Below, in pieces: positions 59,701-64,000 of a stretch of 64,000 nucleotides of DNA (positions within the stretch are counted from its first letter, which is position 1; every line of letters starts with the position of its first letter). Both the position numbers and the translations under genes were made by a program. The stretch spans positions 20,186,153-20,250,152 of the forward strand of contig NC_134028.1 of NCBI RefSeq assembly GCF_964204645.1, written 5' to 3'. The DNA is from Tubulanus polymorphus (lineage: Eukaryota > Nemertea > Palaeonemertea > Tubulaniformes > Tubulanidae). The notes under the pieces were generated by a model, which worked only from the letters and a program-made list of their open reading frames with translations, made no database searches and was not told the DNA's origin.

Positions 59701-62700
59701 AAACACAAACGAGTTATTGGTAGTGGAAATCAGTTCATTTTTGTTGAAATTCGGACTCGATTTTTTAGGCTTCCAAATATGAAATTTATTAGTTAAAATT
59801 TGAGTCATCAAATAGATATAAGATCGACTTTCTCATTCAGTGTATGATGTAGGCCTATGGATTTCACTGAAAATCGGTTTGCTGATAAAAAAAATCAATT
59901 GGAATTTAAGTGTAATAGGAAATTGTAACGCGGTACCTCAGTGCTTCTAAGCGATCCTGGCAGATCATCACTGGATCCTCGCTCGCCAATGTACCTTTGC
60001 CGATTCTCCATTGTGTTCTTTATTCAAGGTCCTAAAATCAACGGAAAATCAAATACATGACAAAGTAACTCTGCAGAAATTTGAAATTCATCCCCTATTT
60101 TTATACATACTCCAGACCAGTGATTTGTAACCGCAGTTTACGTAATTTGTAATTCATTTCATCCCCTGTTTGCTTGTATTTCTGTATTCCTGTATGCCTG
60201 TTCTGTATCCCATTCTCTGTGAATGTTTAGGGTATTTTGACGATGGTTAAACAACCAGATCGGGAAAGGAGACATTATTATCTGATGATCGCAACTGCTA
60301 CTAATATAAAAGATACACGGTATTCCACTCAGGCCGGGGTAAGTAAAAAATACATTCAATACACAACTATAGTGCTGCCGTATCAATACAACTTCAAGCT
60401 AGGGCACACATCTTTTGCCTGATTGAGACGATTTAAGAAATTGCCTGAAAAGGCTACCTGTATGCCTGTCATGGGGATGTCTGTGCAACGATTTTTTCTG
60501 ATGGACTCAGTCACCCGCATCAAACATTTTGACATTTTTGGCCGATTATTCACATTGGTGATTGGTTCATTCCCATGTCTGTCCATACTCAGAGTACACC
60601 AATAGGATGCAAATAGGATGCACTATTTATATCATGTGATTGGTTAAAATGGCTGGCATAAGATATCAATATTGTGTGTGCGTGTTCGTAATCAGGCAAA
60701 TACGTAGGCCTAATTTGCTGCTGAATTCAATCATCGCGGTCCGGCGAAAAAATAAGCTCGTGTGCCCCTACCTGAAGTAAGCTAGTGCTGTATTTCTGTA
60801 CTCGATGCAATGAAATTCCATAACACTATAACTGGAATCTTGAATTGTTTTGATAAAGTTGAGTATTAATTGATGTGGTCAAGTTCTGTATTGATAAGGT
60901 AAAGTTCTGTGCTAAATTAGATGAATACAAAGAAGTTATGTATTGATACAATGAAGTCCTGTATTGATGCATCTATTATGATGATGTTCTGTATTAATAT
61001 GACAAATTACGTAAAAGACTTGTAGTGATTAACAGGGCAAACATACGCCTGTATCGAGGCCTCTCATATTGTATTGTTACATGTGTTGTTTTTAGATTTC
61101 GATACAAGTTGCCGATACGTCTGATTCTCCGCCTAAATTCCCGTTTCATTTGTACGACGTGACAGTTCCTGAAAATGCTAAAATCGGTGATCAGGTCATA
61201 GCTATAGAAGCAATTGATACTGATCATAATCCAAAGGTACTTACGAGCAATTCTGGTCACCTTTCTCTTGTTTTCATTTTGTATTGTGAATTACCTGTAA
61301 CCATGCTCTTGTTTTCCCCCTGTATTCTGTATTACCAGTAACCCTTCTCTTGGTTCCTTCTGTATTTTGTATTACCAGTAACATTTCTCTTGTTTTCCTT
61401 CTGTATTCTGTATTACCAGTAACATGCTCTTGGTTTCCTTCTGTATTCTGTTTGACCTGTAACCATGCTCTAGTTTCCCTCTGTATTCTGCATTACCAGT
61501 AACCATTCTCTTGTTTTCCTTCTGTATTCTGAATTAGGCTACCAGTAACCTTTCTCTTTTTTTCCTTCTGTATTCTGCATTACCAGTAACCATTCTCTTG
61601 TTTTCCTTCTGTATTCTGAATTACCAGTAACCTTTCTCTTGTTTTCCTTCTGTATCCTGAATTACCAGTAACCATTCTCTTGTTTTCCTTCTGTATTCTG
61701 AATTACCAGTAACCTTTCTCTTGCTTTCCTTCTGTATTCTGAATTACCACTCACCTTTCTCTTGTTGTCCTTCTGTATTCTGAATTACCAGTAACATTTC
61801 TCTTGTTTTCCCTCTGTATTCTGCATTACCAGTAACCATTCTCTTGGTTTCCCTCTGGATTCTGATTTGCCACTCACCTTTCTCTTGTTGTCCTTCTGTA
61901 TTCTGAATTACCAGTTACAGTTCTCTTGTTTTCCATCCATATTTTGAATTACCAGTAACTGCTCTCCTGGTTTTCAGTTTGTCGACCCTTATAATATTTT
62001 CTATGGTCGACTAAGCAACTGAATACCTGATTTTGACTTAGATGTAAAATATTTACAACTTGAAAAGACTTAGTGTCCATTGTAAAGTTACAAATGATGA
62101 AAAAGTGACACTATTGTTACAATAATCTGCGTTATGTAAAAATTTTAACTAATATTCTTACATTGTTTATAGTTGACCTACAGTAAAATAAGTGGTGATT
62201 CCGGAGAACTATTCCGCGTTACAACTAGCAACAATCATTGTATTGTTGAAGTTAACAAACGTCTAGATCGAGACCAACTGAACTCAAATCATTCTGGGAT
62301 ATTCACACTAGAGGTAAAATGTGGTGTCAGGATTAAGATATTGCAGTGAAAAATCAGGCTTGAGTACTGAAGCCCCTTGGTGACATACGAGATAATCTTT
62401 TGACAATTTCGACTGATGATGTCGAAAGTCGACTTAATAAATTGAACTTCGACTTCTTATTTCGACTTATTATGTTGAATTATTAAGTCAAATATCGAGA
62501 TAATAAGTCGAAATTTGACATAATAAGTCGAACTTCAAAATGACAACTTACACTTACTAAATTGAATTGGAAATACAACTTGGAACTTAAAAACAGAGAT
62601 GACTTGCCATTGATGACTTAAGCGAGGCTGTATTTTCTGTGTGTTTGTGGTTATTTTTTATGTGGTTATTAAATGATTGATTGTAGGTTAGCGTTAATGA

Positions 62701-64000
62701 TGGGAAATATACTGCTAAAACCGTCGTACGGATTCTAGTTGAAGACGTCAATGATAACGCACCTGTTTTTACCGAATCCCAATATACTAAAACAGTTCCT
62801 GAGGTTCGTATGGTCGGTTGAAAACTGCTTCCCTGGTTTATTCGAGGGGATTTTGAGGCGTTAAATTCTGGATGTTATCATTACTCCATTATAGAATATT
62901 GGTGCTGGTTTCGAGATTATACAAGTTAAAGCTACGGATGCCGATAAAGTTGATAAGAATAAAATACGGTATAAAATCATTCAAGGTTAGTACAAAAACC
63001 ATTTTCATAACGTACACACATATTTGATATCAAATACATAATAGGGATTAACGGAAAAACTTTATCAGCTGTAGACCCAATGAGGGAACCATGCACCCCG
63101 CTAAGGAACAACATAAAATAAATTAATTTTAACAATTAGAAAAATGAAAAATGAATGGCAGGATGAAGATGAATAAAATAATTTTAAAGCAATCAATCAA
63201 TGGTTTGCTCTGATTATCTTTTAGGTAATGATGCTGGTAGTTTTGAGATTAGTAAAACAACAGGAATGATTTCTCGATCAAATACTATCAGTTTAGATCG
63301 TGAAGCGAAATCATCTTATGAACTGACGATATTAGCTGAAGACTCCGGTAATAATAATGTAAGTTTTACTCGTTCGACAGATTTCAATCCTTTGAGATGA
63401 GACCGGAATTGATTGAATTAAAATGAACAGATTCAACTGAACTGACATCAAAAATATAAACATCTGTAAATGCTTAATTTTAGGCGACTGCTACAGTTAT
63501 AATCAGTTTATCCGATATCAATGACGAGAAACCGACATTTAAAAACTTGCCTTACAACGCAACCACTAAAGAAGGTTTGTAACATAGTAGTTGAACTGTT
63601 AATGGAACCTATCATCTTGCTTTGGCTGCTCTAGTCTAGTAGAGCCATGATTCCCAAACAATTTTGTTGTAGGGGAACCTGGACATCATCTGGTATTCAA
63701 CTAATGCTCATAATTCTCTTGGTTTCGGGTGCTAAATTTGACTCTTTCAAAGATGAAATTTCAAATAAATGTGTTAACGAACTCCTATCAAATGTTGACC
63801 ATGACTCTTGCACCATCTCAAGAAATAAGATATGCAACCTCAACGTTTTAGAATATCCTGACCACAAATTCTGAACCACATTAGGAATTAAAATGTCTGA
63901 CTTCTTTTCAATGTTTTAGGTACAGACAGTCTATCGCTGGTGATAACAGTTTCCGCGACCGACGCCGATGCTGTTGGCAATAATTCTAAGATCGTTTATA
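32670..64000 (+). CDS. Giant cadherin gene, 5' part (37 exons, continues past the window)
   Basis: Encodes a very large cell-surface cadherin. Ca2+-dependent EC repeats stack into a rod that mediates adhesion or links membranes. Exons listed separately join with consistent phases into about 2,090 residues: a signal peptide ([17 protein letters not shown]), EC1 with Cys at its start and another late in the repeat, then EC2 to EC19 and the start of EC20. Most linkers carry DxNDNxP (e.g. [26 protein letters not shown]). Linkers ending EC1 (NLNDVYPHF), EC14 (NTNARGPRF) and EC16 (GDFSLYPIF) are degenerate and probably bind less Ca2+. The length resembles CDH23, PCDH15, dachsous or Fat-type proteins. 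The two-cysteine EC1 is reminiscent of PCDH15/Cad99C, but orthology cannot be settled here. No transmembrane or cytoplasmic part is reached. Introns are 0.1-5.7 kb and rich in MITEs. An upstream start near 24.4 kb is possible. Confidence 0.93.
32868..33058. repeat. Near-perfect palindrome with a hammerhead-like core
   Basis: Arms of about 75 bp (AGAATTTAAAATCAAGAATT and, inverted, AATTCTTGATTTTAAATTCT) surround a centre that on the minus strand reads CCTGACGATGATCTC-TAGGGT-GAGATCGAAACG. CTGACGA and GAAAC flank a six-pair stem, as in a hammerhead core. It lies in cadherin intron 1. Confidence 0.8.
33144..33240 (+). mobile_element. pogo/Tigger-like terminal sequence
   Basis: TACAGTGGAACCTCGTTAAC is preceded by TA. 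CAGTGGAACCTCG resembles the ends of pogo/Tigger (Tc1-mariner superfamily) elements. The matching right end was not found. A related fragment lies at 39352. Confidence 0.4.
33447..33606. mobile_element. Short MITE, about 160 bp
   Basis: Ends TAGCCCAACGCACACGGCA and TGCCGTGTGCGTTGGGCTTTA are inverted copies. Inner CCGAAAACACG and CGTGTTTTCTGTTTCGG also pair. No coding potential. Confidence 0.75.
33670..33855 (+). repeat. GGGGCGGATCC repeat, single-arm copy
   Basis: GGGGGCGGATCCAATGGGA, then AACTGTCAAGTTGCCCTGAA with ACGGGAAAATG, then TTCGGGGTGCCCATTT. The middle matches one arm of the palindrome at 34533-34725. Confidence 0.6.
34425..34725. mobile_element. GGGGCGGATCC repeat with a 95-bp-arm palindrome
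   Basis: After GGGGCGGATCCAGTG and a short lead, 34533-34630 (TACGAGAACAAGATTATGAA through TTGACATTTTAAGGAGGG) is followed by its inverted copy to about 34725. A GGTGCGCTAACCGCCACC centre separates the arms. Confidence 0.75.
34726..37409. other. Cadherin intron 1, no exon seen
   Basis: Contains a run of about 14 G (35028-35041), CCCTAAA-like strings at about 35980-36030 and a tRNA-like GGGGTCCGAACCC near 37152. The frames at 35717-35977 and 37039-37233 have no recognisable domain. Confidence 0.4.
37410..38014. mobile_element. Foldback element with E2F-like modules, short copy
   Basis: A 605-bp palindromic element flanked by TA (37408-9 and 38015-16). Its ends TGGTGGCTGATAAGGGCCAT and ATGGTCCTTATCAGCCACCA are inverted. 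Each arm contains CCAGAACGCCAGAACGCC, AACGTCCAATTTTC and several TTTTGGCG/CGCCAAAA modules, including TTTTGGCGCGCCAAAA. A unique AT-rich core of about 100 bp has ATTTGCATAAATTTGCATAT. Open frames in the arms translate to a short monotonous repeat on every strand and are not genes. It lies in cadherin intron 1, about 410 bp before exon 2. Confidence 0.88.
38423..38664 (+). CDS. Cadherin exon 2: start of EC1
   Basis: Acceptor CCATTTCCAG, donor GTTAGT; phase 1 in, 0 out. Encodes [20 protein letters not shown] and most of EC1, with the first of the two EC1 cysteines. Confidence 0.9.
38863..38940 (+). CDS. Cadherin exon 3: EC1
   Basis: Acceptor CATTTCTAG, donor GTAAGT; phase 0/0. Contains [10 protein letters not shown] with the second EC1 cysteine. 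Confidence 0.88.
39352..39440 (+). mobile_element. pogo/Tigger-like fragment
   Basis: TACAGTGGAACCTCGTTACA matches the fragment at 33144. A TTCGTTATATCCAGTA part follows. The right end was not located. Lies in cadherin intron 3. Confidence 0.4.
39696..39785 (+). CDS. Cadherin exon 4: EC1 end, EC2 start
   Basis: Acceptor TTCTTTTTAG, donor GTAAGA; phase 0/0. Contains the degenerate linker NLNDVYPHF and the EC2 opening PYYKEVNE. Confidence 0.9.
40130..40428. mobile_element. MITE family C, fullest copy
   Basis: Ends TAACGCTGCGATTACACGGC and CGTGTGATCGCGGCTTA are imperfect inverted copies. The inside has CGGGCCAAATTGGCA and GGTCCGGCATCTTTTGTCGG. No coding capacity. Lies in cadherin intron 4. Confidence 0.7.
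40510..40599 (+). CDS. Cadherin exon 5: EC2
   Basis: Acceptor GTTTTGTAG, donor GTAAGT; phase 0/0. Encodes [20 protein letters not shown], with the acidic EC calcium motif in variant form. Confidence 0.88.
40942..41061 (+). CDS. Cadherin exon 6: EC2
   Basis: Acceptor TTATTTTGTAG, donor GTAAGT; phase 0/0. Contains [20 protein letters not shown], the LDRE-type motif as LDYDRG. Confidence 0.9.
41149..41271 (+). CDS. Cadherin exon 7: EC2 end, EC3 start
   Basis: Acceptor TTAATTTTAG, donor GTAAAA; phase 0/0. Linker [10 protein letters not shown], then AYTLSIPEQ opening EC3. Confidence 0.9.
41785..43790. mobile_element. Nested inverted-repeat region (MITE D interrupted by the long foldback)
   Basis: Outer arms include GGCTCGTATCAGA (41788) with its inverse near 43771, ATGGACTCTAAA (41843) with TTTAGAGTCCAT (43655), and AGCGCACATCGACA (41871) with TGTCGATGTATGCTTAGC (43639). 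A second internal pair AGCGCACATCGACA/TGTCGATGTGTGCGCT (41871-42211) suggests more than one related MITE. The foldback at 42221-43535 sits inside this region. Confidence 0.65.
42221..43535. mobile_element. Foldback element with E2F-like modules, long copy
   Basis: A 1,315-bp element flanked by TA (42219-20, 43536-37), with the same ends as the 37.4-kb copy. Arms of about 350 bp (left) and 850 bp (right) consist of TTTTGGCGCGCCAAAA palindromes alternating with TTTTGGCGGGGGCGCCAAAA units, linked by CGAAAGTTCG or CGGAATATTC spacers. The AT-rich core (about 42580-42690) is the reverse complement of the core in the short copy, so the two copies lie in opposite orientation. Long open frames on both strands are repeat by-products. 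Confidence 0.9.
43808..44180. mobile_element. MITE, about 370 bp
   Basis: Ends AAAGGCGAATCTATC with ATCAAATT and, inverted, AATCAAAGATAAATTCGCCTC. Inner AATTTGATTTT and AAAATCAAATCTGATTTGAA also pair. No coding capacity. Confidence 0.65.
44510..44612 (+). CDS. Cadherin exon 8: EC3
   Basis: The acceptor CATTCATAG gives a phase-0 start. The next AG, at 44520-44521, would put TGA in frame, so it was not used. Donor GTTGGT, phase 1 out. Contains [18 protein letters not shown] (EC calcium motif DQDTGIN). Confidence 0.88.
44765..44883 (+). CDS. Cadherin exon 9: EC3
   Basis: Acceptor CATATTTCAG, donor GTATGT; phase 1/0. Contains [18 protein letters not shown]. Confidence 0.9.
44953..45110. mobile_element. 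MITE family E, copy 1 (diverged)
   Basis: GACTTAAGTCCAAGATTGAT, TTAAGTTGTTAGATTGGCTA and GGTCTTAAGTCTAAG motifs match the copies at 47313 and 54064. Confidence 0.65.
45783..45959 (+). CDS. Cadherin exon 10: EC3 end, EC4 start
   Basis: Acceptor TTGATTGTAG, donor GTATGT; phase 0/0. Linker [10 protein letters not shown], then [20 protein letters not shown]. Confidence 0.94.
46008..46110. mobile_element. MITE family G copy
   Basis: Inverted ends GGCCCTCCAGTTCTACAGTT and AACTGGTGGAACTGGGCC, with GACTCTTCAATTGAA and GAACCTTGAGTC inside. Lies in intron 10. Confidence 0.6.
47020..47310. mobile_element. MITE family C copy
   Basis: GTCGATTTGGCCGGGGCCAA and GAGTCAAATTCGACCCGTGC on the left; CATGTGCCAAAAATGAATCG and CGGTTATAG on the right. 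The order matches the 40.1-kb copy. Confidence 0.65.
47313..47460. mobile_element. MITE family E, best copy
   Basis: Ends GGGCCAGTTGCACAGTCATG and CATGACTGTGCAACTGGGAT are inverted copies. CTTAGATTTAAGACTGGTCT and its relatives repeat inside. It directly abuts the family C copy. Confidence 0.75.
47615..47749 (+). CDS. Cadherin exon 11: EC4
   Basis: Acceptor CTTTTTCAG, donor GTCAGT; phase 0/0. Contains [20 protein letters not shown]. Confidence 0.93.
48502..48531. repeat. (ATTC)n microsatellite
   Basis: About seven ATTC units before TGCATGTG, in intron 11. Confidence 0.85.
48618..48782 (+). CDS. Cadherin exon 12: EC4 end, EC5 start
   Basis: Acceptor TTTTCGCAG, donor GTTAGT; phase 0/0. Linker [11 protein letters not shown]. 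Confidence 0.92.
49571..49776 (+). CDS. Cadherin exon 13: EC5
   Basis: Acceptor ATGTACGTAG, donor GTAGGT; phase 0/2. Contains [16 protein letters not shown] and [11 protein letters not shown]. Confidence 0.92.
49921..50224. mobile_element. Non-autonomous piggyBac-like MITE with TTAA target sites
   Basis: TTAA at 49921-24 and 50221-24 flank inverted ends CCCTTTCAGTGC and GCACTGAAAGGG. TTAA duplication and CCC termini are characteristic of piggyBac elements. Inside are two near-palindromes TACACCGCAGTGCGGTGTA and TACACCGCACTGCGGTGTA. Length about 300 bp, no coding capacity, in intron 13. Confidence 0.85.
50433..50562 (+). CDS. Cadherin exon 14: EC5 end, EC6 start
   Basis: Acceptor TTAATTTCAG, donor GTAAGT; phase 2/0. 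Linker [11 protein letters not shown]. Confidence 0.93.
50585..50835 (+). repeat. Purine-rich tract
   Basis: About 250 bp almost entirely of G and A on the + strand (GAGGGAGAGGAGAAAGAAGA and similar), in the 312-bp intron 14. Its complement gives spurious Ser/Pro/Leu-rich frames. Confidence 0.85.
50875..50957 (+). CDS. Cadherin exon 15: EC6
   Basis: Acceptor TTGTATTGTAG, donor GTACGT; phase 0/2. Contains [18 protein letters not shown]. Confidence 0.92.
51047..51131 (+). CDS. Cadherin exon 16: EC6
   Basis: Acceptor TTTGTTACAG, donor GTAAGT; phase 2/0. Contains [20 protein letters not shown]. The preceding intron is only 89 bp. Confidence 0.92.
51691..51878 (+). CDS. Cadherin exon 17: EC6 end, EC7 start
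   Basis: Acceptor CTCTTCCAG, donor GTAAGA; phase 0/2. Linker [10 protein letters not shown], then [19 protein letters not shown]. Confidence 0.95.
51958..52210 (+). CDS. Cadherin exon 18: EC7, EC8 start
   Basis: Acceptor CATTTTCAG, donor GTAACT; phase 2/0. Contains [20 protein letters not shown] and linker [11 protein letters not shown]. Intron 17 is 79 bp. Confidence 0.95.
52255..52845 (+). repeat. 60-bp minisatellite in intron 18
   Basis: About ten tandem units of 60 bp, each with GATATCTGAGTTGGATGATA, CAGTAGACTCCGCTCAAGTC and TTTTGACTTGAGAGT. The register is nearly constant except for a short gap near 52750. Open frames on both strands across it are repeat by-products. Confidence 0.93.
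52942..53181 (+). CDS. Cadherin exon 19: EC8
   Basis: Acceptor TATATGTAG, donor GTAAGA; phase 0/0. Starts [16 protein letters not shown]; contains [16 protein letters not shown]. Confidence 0.93.
53272..53360 (+). CDS. Cadherin exon 20: EC8 end, EC9 start
   Basis: Acceptor TTATTTTGCAG, donor GTAAGT; phase 0/2. Linker DVNDNAPLF. Intron 19 is 90 bp. Confidence 0.93.
53696..53864 (+). CDS. Cadherin exon 21: EC9
   Basis: Acceptor CTTGTCTGAAG chosen because it restores phase 2; donor GTGAGT, phase 0 out. Contains [20 protein letters not shown] and [12 protein letters not shown]. Confidence 0.9.
54064..54190. mobile_element. MITE family E, copy 3
   Basis: Ends GGGGCGAGTTGCACAGTCGT and CATGACTATGCATCTGGCCC are inverted. 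Internal TTAAGTTGTTAGATTGGCTA matches the 45.0-kb copy. Intron 21. Confidence 0.7.
54553..54664 (+). CDS. Cadherin exon 22: EC9 end, EC10 start
   Basis: Acceptor CTGTTTTGCAG, donor GTAAAA; phase 0/1. Linker [11 protein letters not shown]. Confidence 0.93.
54740..54864 (+). CDS. Cadherin exon 23: EC10
   Basis: Acceptor TTTTATTGTAG, donor GTAAGT; phase 1/0. Contains [18 protein letters not shown]. Intron 22 is 75 bp. Confidence 0.93.
55124..55251 (+). CDS. Cadherin exon 24: EC10
   Basis: Acceptor TTTGTTTTGCAG, donor GTAAGT; phase 0/2. Contains [19 protein letters not shown] and LGIDQGSPS. Confidence 0.93.
55495..55575. mobile_element. MITE family G remnant
   Basis: TATAGCTCTGGACTGAATTC then AGCACAGTGGAACTGGATCG; a diverged relative of the 9.65-kb element. 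Intron 24. Confidence 0.4.
55598..55726. repeat. Near-perfect palindrome
   Basis: Arms of about 60 bp: CTTGTTCCTTATTCTTTATT through ATCTCCCAATAAGGAACAAG, then the inverted copy ending GGAATAAGGAACAAG. The centre is a short GAACAAGTTA. Intron 24. Confidence 0.85.
55889..56067 (+). CDS. Cadherin exon 25: EC10 end, EC11 start
   Basis: Acceptor CCGTTTCAG, donor GTACCC; phase 2/1. Linker [10 protein letters not shown], then [19 protein letters not shown]. Confidence 0.92.
56118..56215. mobile_element. MITE family G remnant
   Basis: ACCCAGTTCGACAGTTGTTG and AGAACTGTGGAACTGGATTA are inverted ends. Fills most of intron 25. Confidence 0.5.
56296..56522 (+). CDS. Cadherin exon 26: EC11, EC12 start
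   Basis: Acceptor TTTATTCCAG, donor GTAACT; phase 1/0. Contains [20 protein letters not shown] and linker [11 protein letters not shown]. Confidence 0.94.
56550..56662. mobile_element. MITE family G copy
   Basis: GGACCCAATTTGAAAGGACA at one end, CATAACTGGAACTGGGGCCA at the other, with AACTC/GAGTT pairing around TCATTGAAAATGA. Intron 26. Confidence 0.55.
57073..57253 (+). CDS. Cadherin exon 27: EC12
   Basis: Acceptor TTTATTTCAG, donor GTAAGT; phase 0/1. Contains [19 protein letters not shown] and [13 protein letters not shown]. Confidence 0.95.
57665..57804 (+). CDS. Cadherin exon 28: EC12 end, EC13 start
   Basis: Acceptor TTTTATTTCAG, donor GTCAGT; phase 1/0. Linker [11 protein letters not shown], then [14 protein letters not shown]. 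Confidence 0.94.
58239..59570 (+). CDS. Cadherin exon 29: 1.33-kb exon covering EC13 to EC17 start
   Basis: Acceptor TGTTTTGTAG, donor GTAAGA; phase 0/0, 444 codons uninterrupted. Contains [17 protein letters not shown], linker [11 protein letters not shown] (end EC13), degenerate NTNARGPRF (end EC14), [11 protein letters not shown] (end EC15), degenerate GDFSLYPIF (end EC16) and the EC17 opening. From about 58330 to 59380 the codons are strongly G/C-ending (CGC, GTC, ACG, GCG), unlike the AT-ending codons of the other exons and of this exon's last 190 bp. Antisense open frames over this block are side effects of that bias. Intron loss through a cDNA copy is a possible origin. Confidence 0.96.
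60231..60338 (+). CDS. Cadherin exon 30: EC17
   Basis: Acceptor GAATGTTTAG, donor GTAAGT; phase 0/0. Encodes [20 protein letters not shown], the LDRE-type motif as QPDRER. Confidence 0.88.
61096..61236 (+). CDS. Cadherin exon 31: EC17 end, EC18 start
   Basis: Acceptor TTGTTTTTAG, donor GTACTT; phase 0/0. Variant linker [10 protein letters not shown], then [20 protein letters not shown]. Confidence 0.92.
61240..61975 (+). repeat. About 43-bp minisatellite in intron 31
   Basis: About 17 tandem units of roughly 41-46 bp, each with TCTCTTGTTTTCCTTCTGTA and TTCTGAATTACCAGTAACC variants. It begins within a few bases of the exon 31 donor and fills most of intron 31. Confidence 0.93.
62173..62313 (+). 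CDS. Cadherin exon 32: EC18
   Basis: Acceptor TTGTTTATAG, donor GTAAAA; phase 0/0. Contains [17 protein letters not shown] and [10 protein letters not shown]. Confidence 0.92.
62400..62570. repeat. AAGTCGAAATT-type repeat cluster
   Basis: TTCGACTTATT/AATAAGTCGAA motifs repeat on both strands, able to fold back (GACTTCTTATTTCGACTTAT versus ATAATAAGTCGAAATTTGAC). Intron 32. Confidence 0.6.
62687..62803 (+). CDS. Cadherin exon 33: EC18 end, EC19 start
   Basis: Acceptor TTGATTGTAG, donor GTTCGT; phase 0/0. Linker [11 protein letters not shown]. Intron 33 is 91 bp. Confidence 0.94.
62895..62985 (+). CDS. Cadherin exon 34: EC19
   Basis: Acceptor CCATTATAG, donor GTTAGT; phase 0/1. Contains [19 protein letters not shown]. 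Confidence 0.93.
63225..63358 (+). CDS. Cadherin exon 35: EC19
   Basis: Acceptor TATCTTTTAG, donor GTAAGT; phase 1/0. Contains [14 protein letters not shown] and [20 protein letters not shown]. Confidence 0.94.
63484..63574 (+). CDS. Cadherin exon 36: EC19 end, EC20 start
   Basis: Acceptor TTAATTTTAG, donor GTTTGT; phase 0/1. Linker [11 protein letters not shown]. Confidence 0.93.
63920..64000 (+). CDS. Cadherin exon 37: EC20 (cut by window edge)
   Basis: Acceptor AATGTTTTAG, phase 1 in. Encodes [18 protein letters not shown], the start of a further EC repeat. The exon is open to the last base. Confidence 0.92.

Overview
The window is eukaryotic nuclear DNA: AT-rich intergenic and intronic sequence, GT-AG introns, AATAAA signals, intronless rhodopsin-class receptors, a very large many-exon cadherin gene, and many short non-autonomous DNA transposons (MITEs) with terminal inverted repeats. 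This fits a marine invertebrate, probably a lophotrochozoan such as a mollusc. That placement is an inference from overall character; no taxon marker such as rRNA or a mitochondrial gene is present.

Layout. 1-8234: repeat-littered intergenic DNA with no convincing gene. 8235-11174: a candidate two-exon gene on the + strand whose first exon encodes a peptide ending Gly-Lys-Arg (a typical amidation plus dibasic cleavage site) and whose phase-matched second exon reaches a stop followed by AATAAA; it may be a neuropeptide prohormone. 11175-14244: intergenic, with an inverted pair of tRNA-like (SINE-type) segments. 14245-19775: a large inverted duplication carrying two nearly identical intronless class A GPCR genes, head to head; they differ mainly in one patch spanning the end of TM6, extracellular loop 3 and TM7. 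19776-32669: intergenic or upstream DNA with MITEs, a foldback element with a 9-bp target duplication, hammerhead-like motifs, and two candidate upstream exons. 32670-64000 (runs off the right edge): the 5' part of a giant cadherin gene. I reconstructed 37 exons with every splice phase consistent: a signal peptide, about 19 complete extracellular cadherin (EC) repeats and the start of a 20th, about 2,090 residues, with no transmembrane segment yet reached.

The most unusual non-coding structure is a foldback transposon family with two copies (37410-38014 and 42221-43535), both in introns of the cadherin gene. The long palindromic arms are built from repeated TTTTGGCG/CGCCAAAA modules that match the E2F site consensus TTTSSCGC many times over. 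The cadherin introns also hold a TTAA-flanked piggyBac-like MITE, several other MITE families, two minisatellites, a purine tract and a nested transposon cluster. Exon 29 of the cadherin is a 1.33-kb exon, with a GC-rich core, in a gene whose other exons are about 70-250 bp.

All calls come from reading the sequence. No database search was possible, so family names for repeats and receptor subfamilies are provisional.
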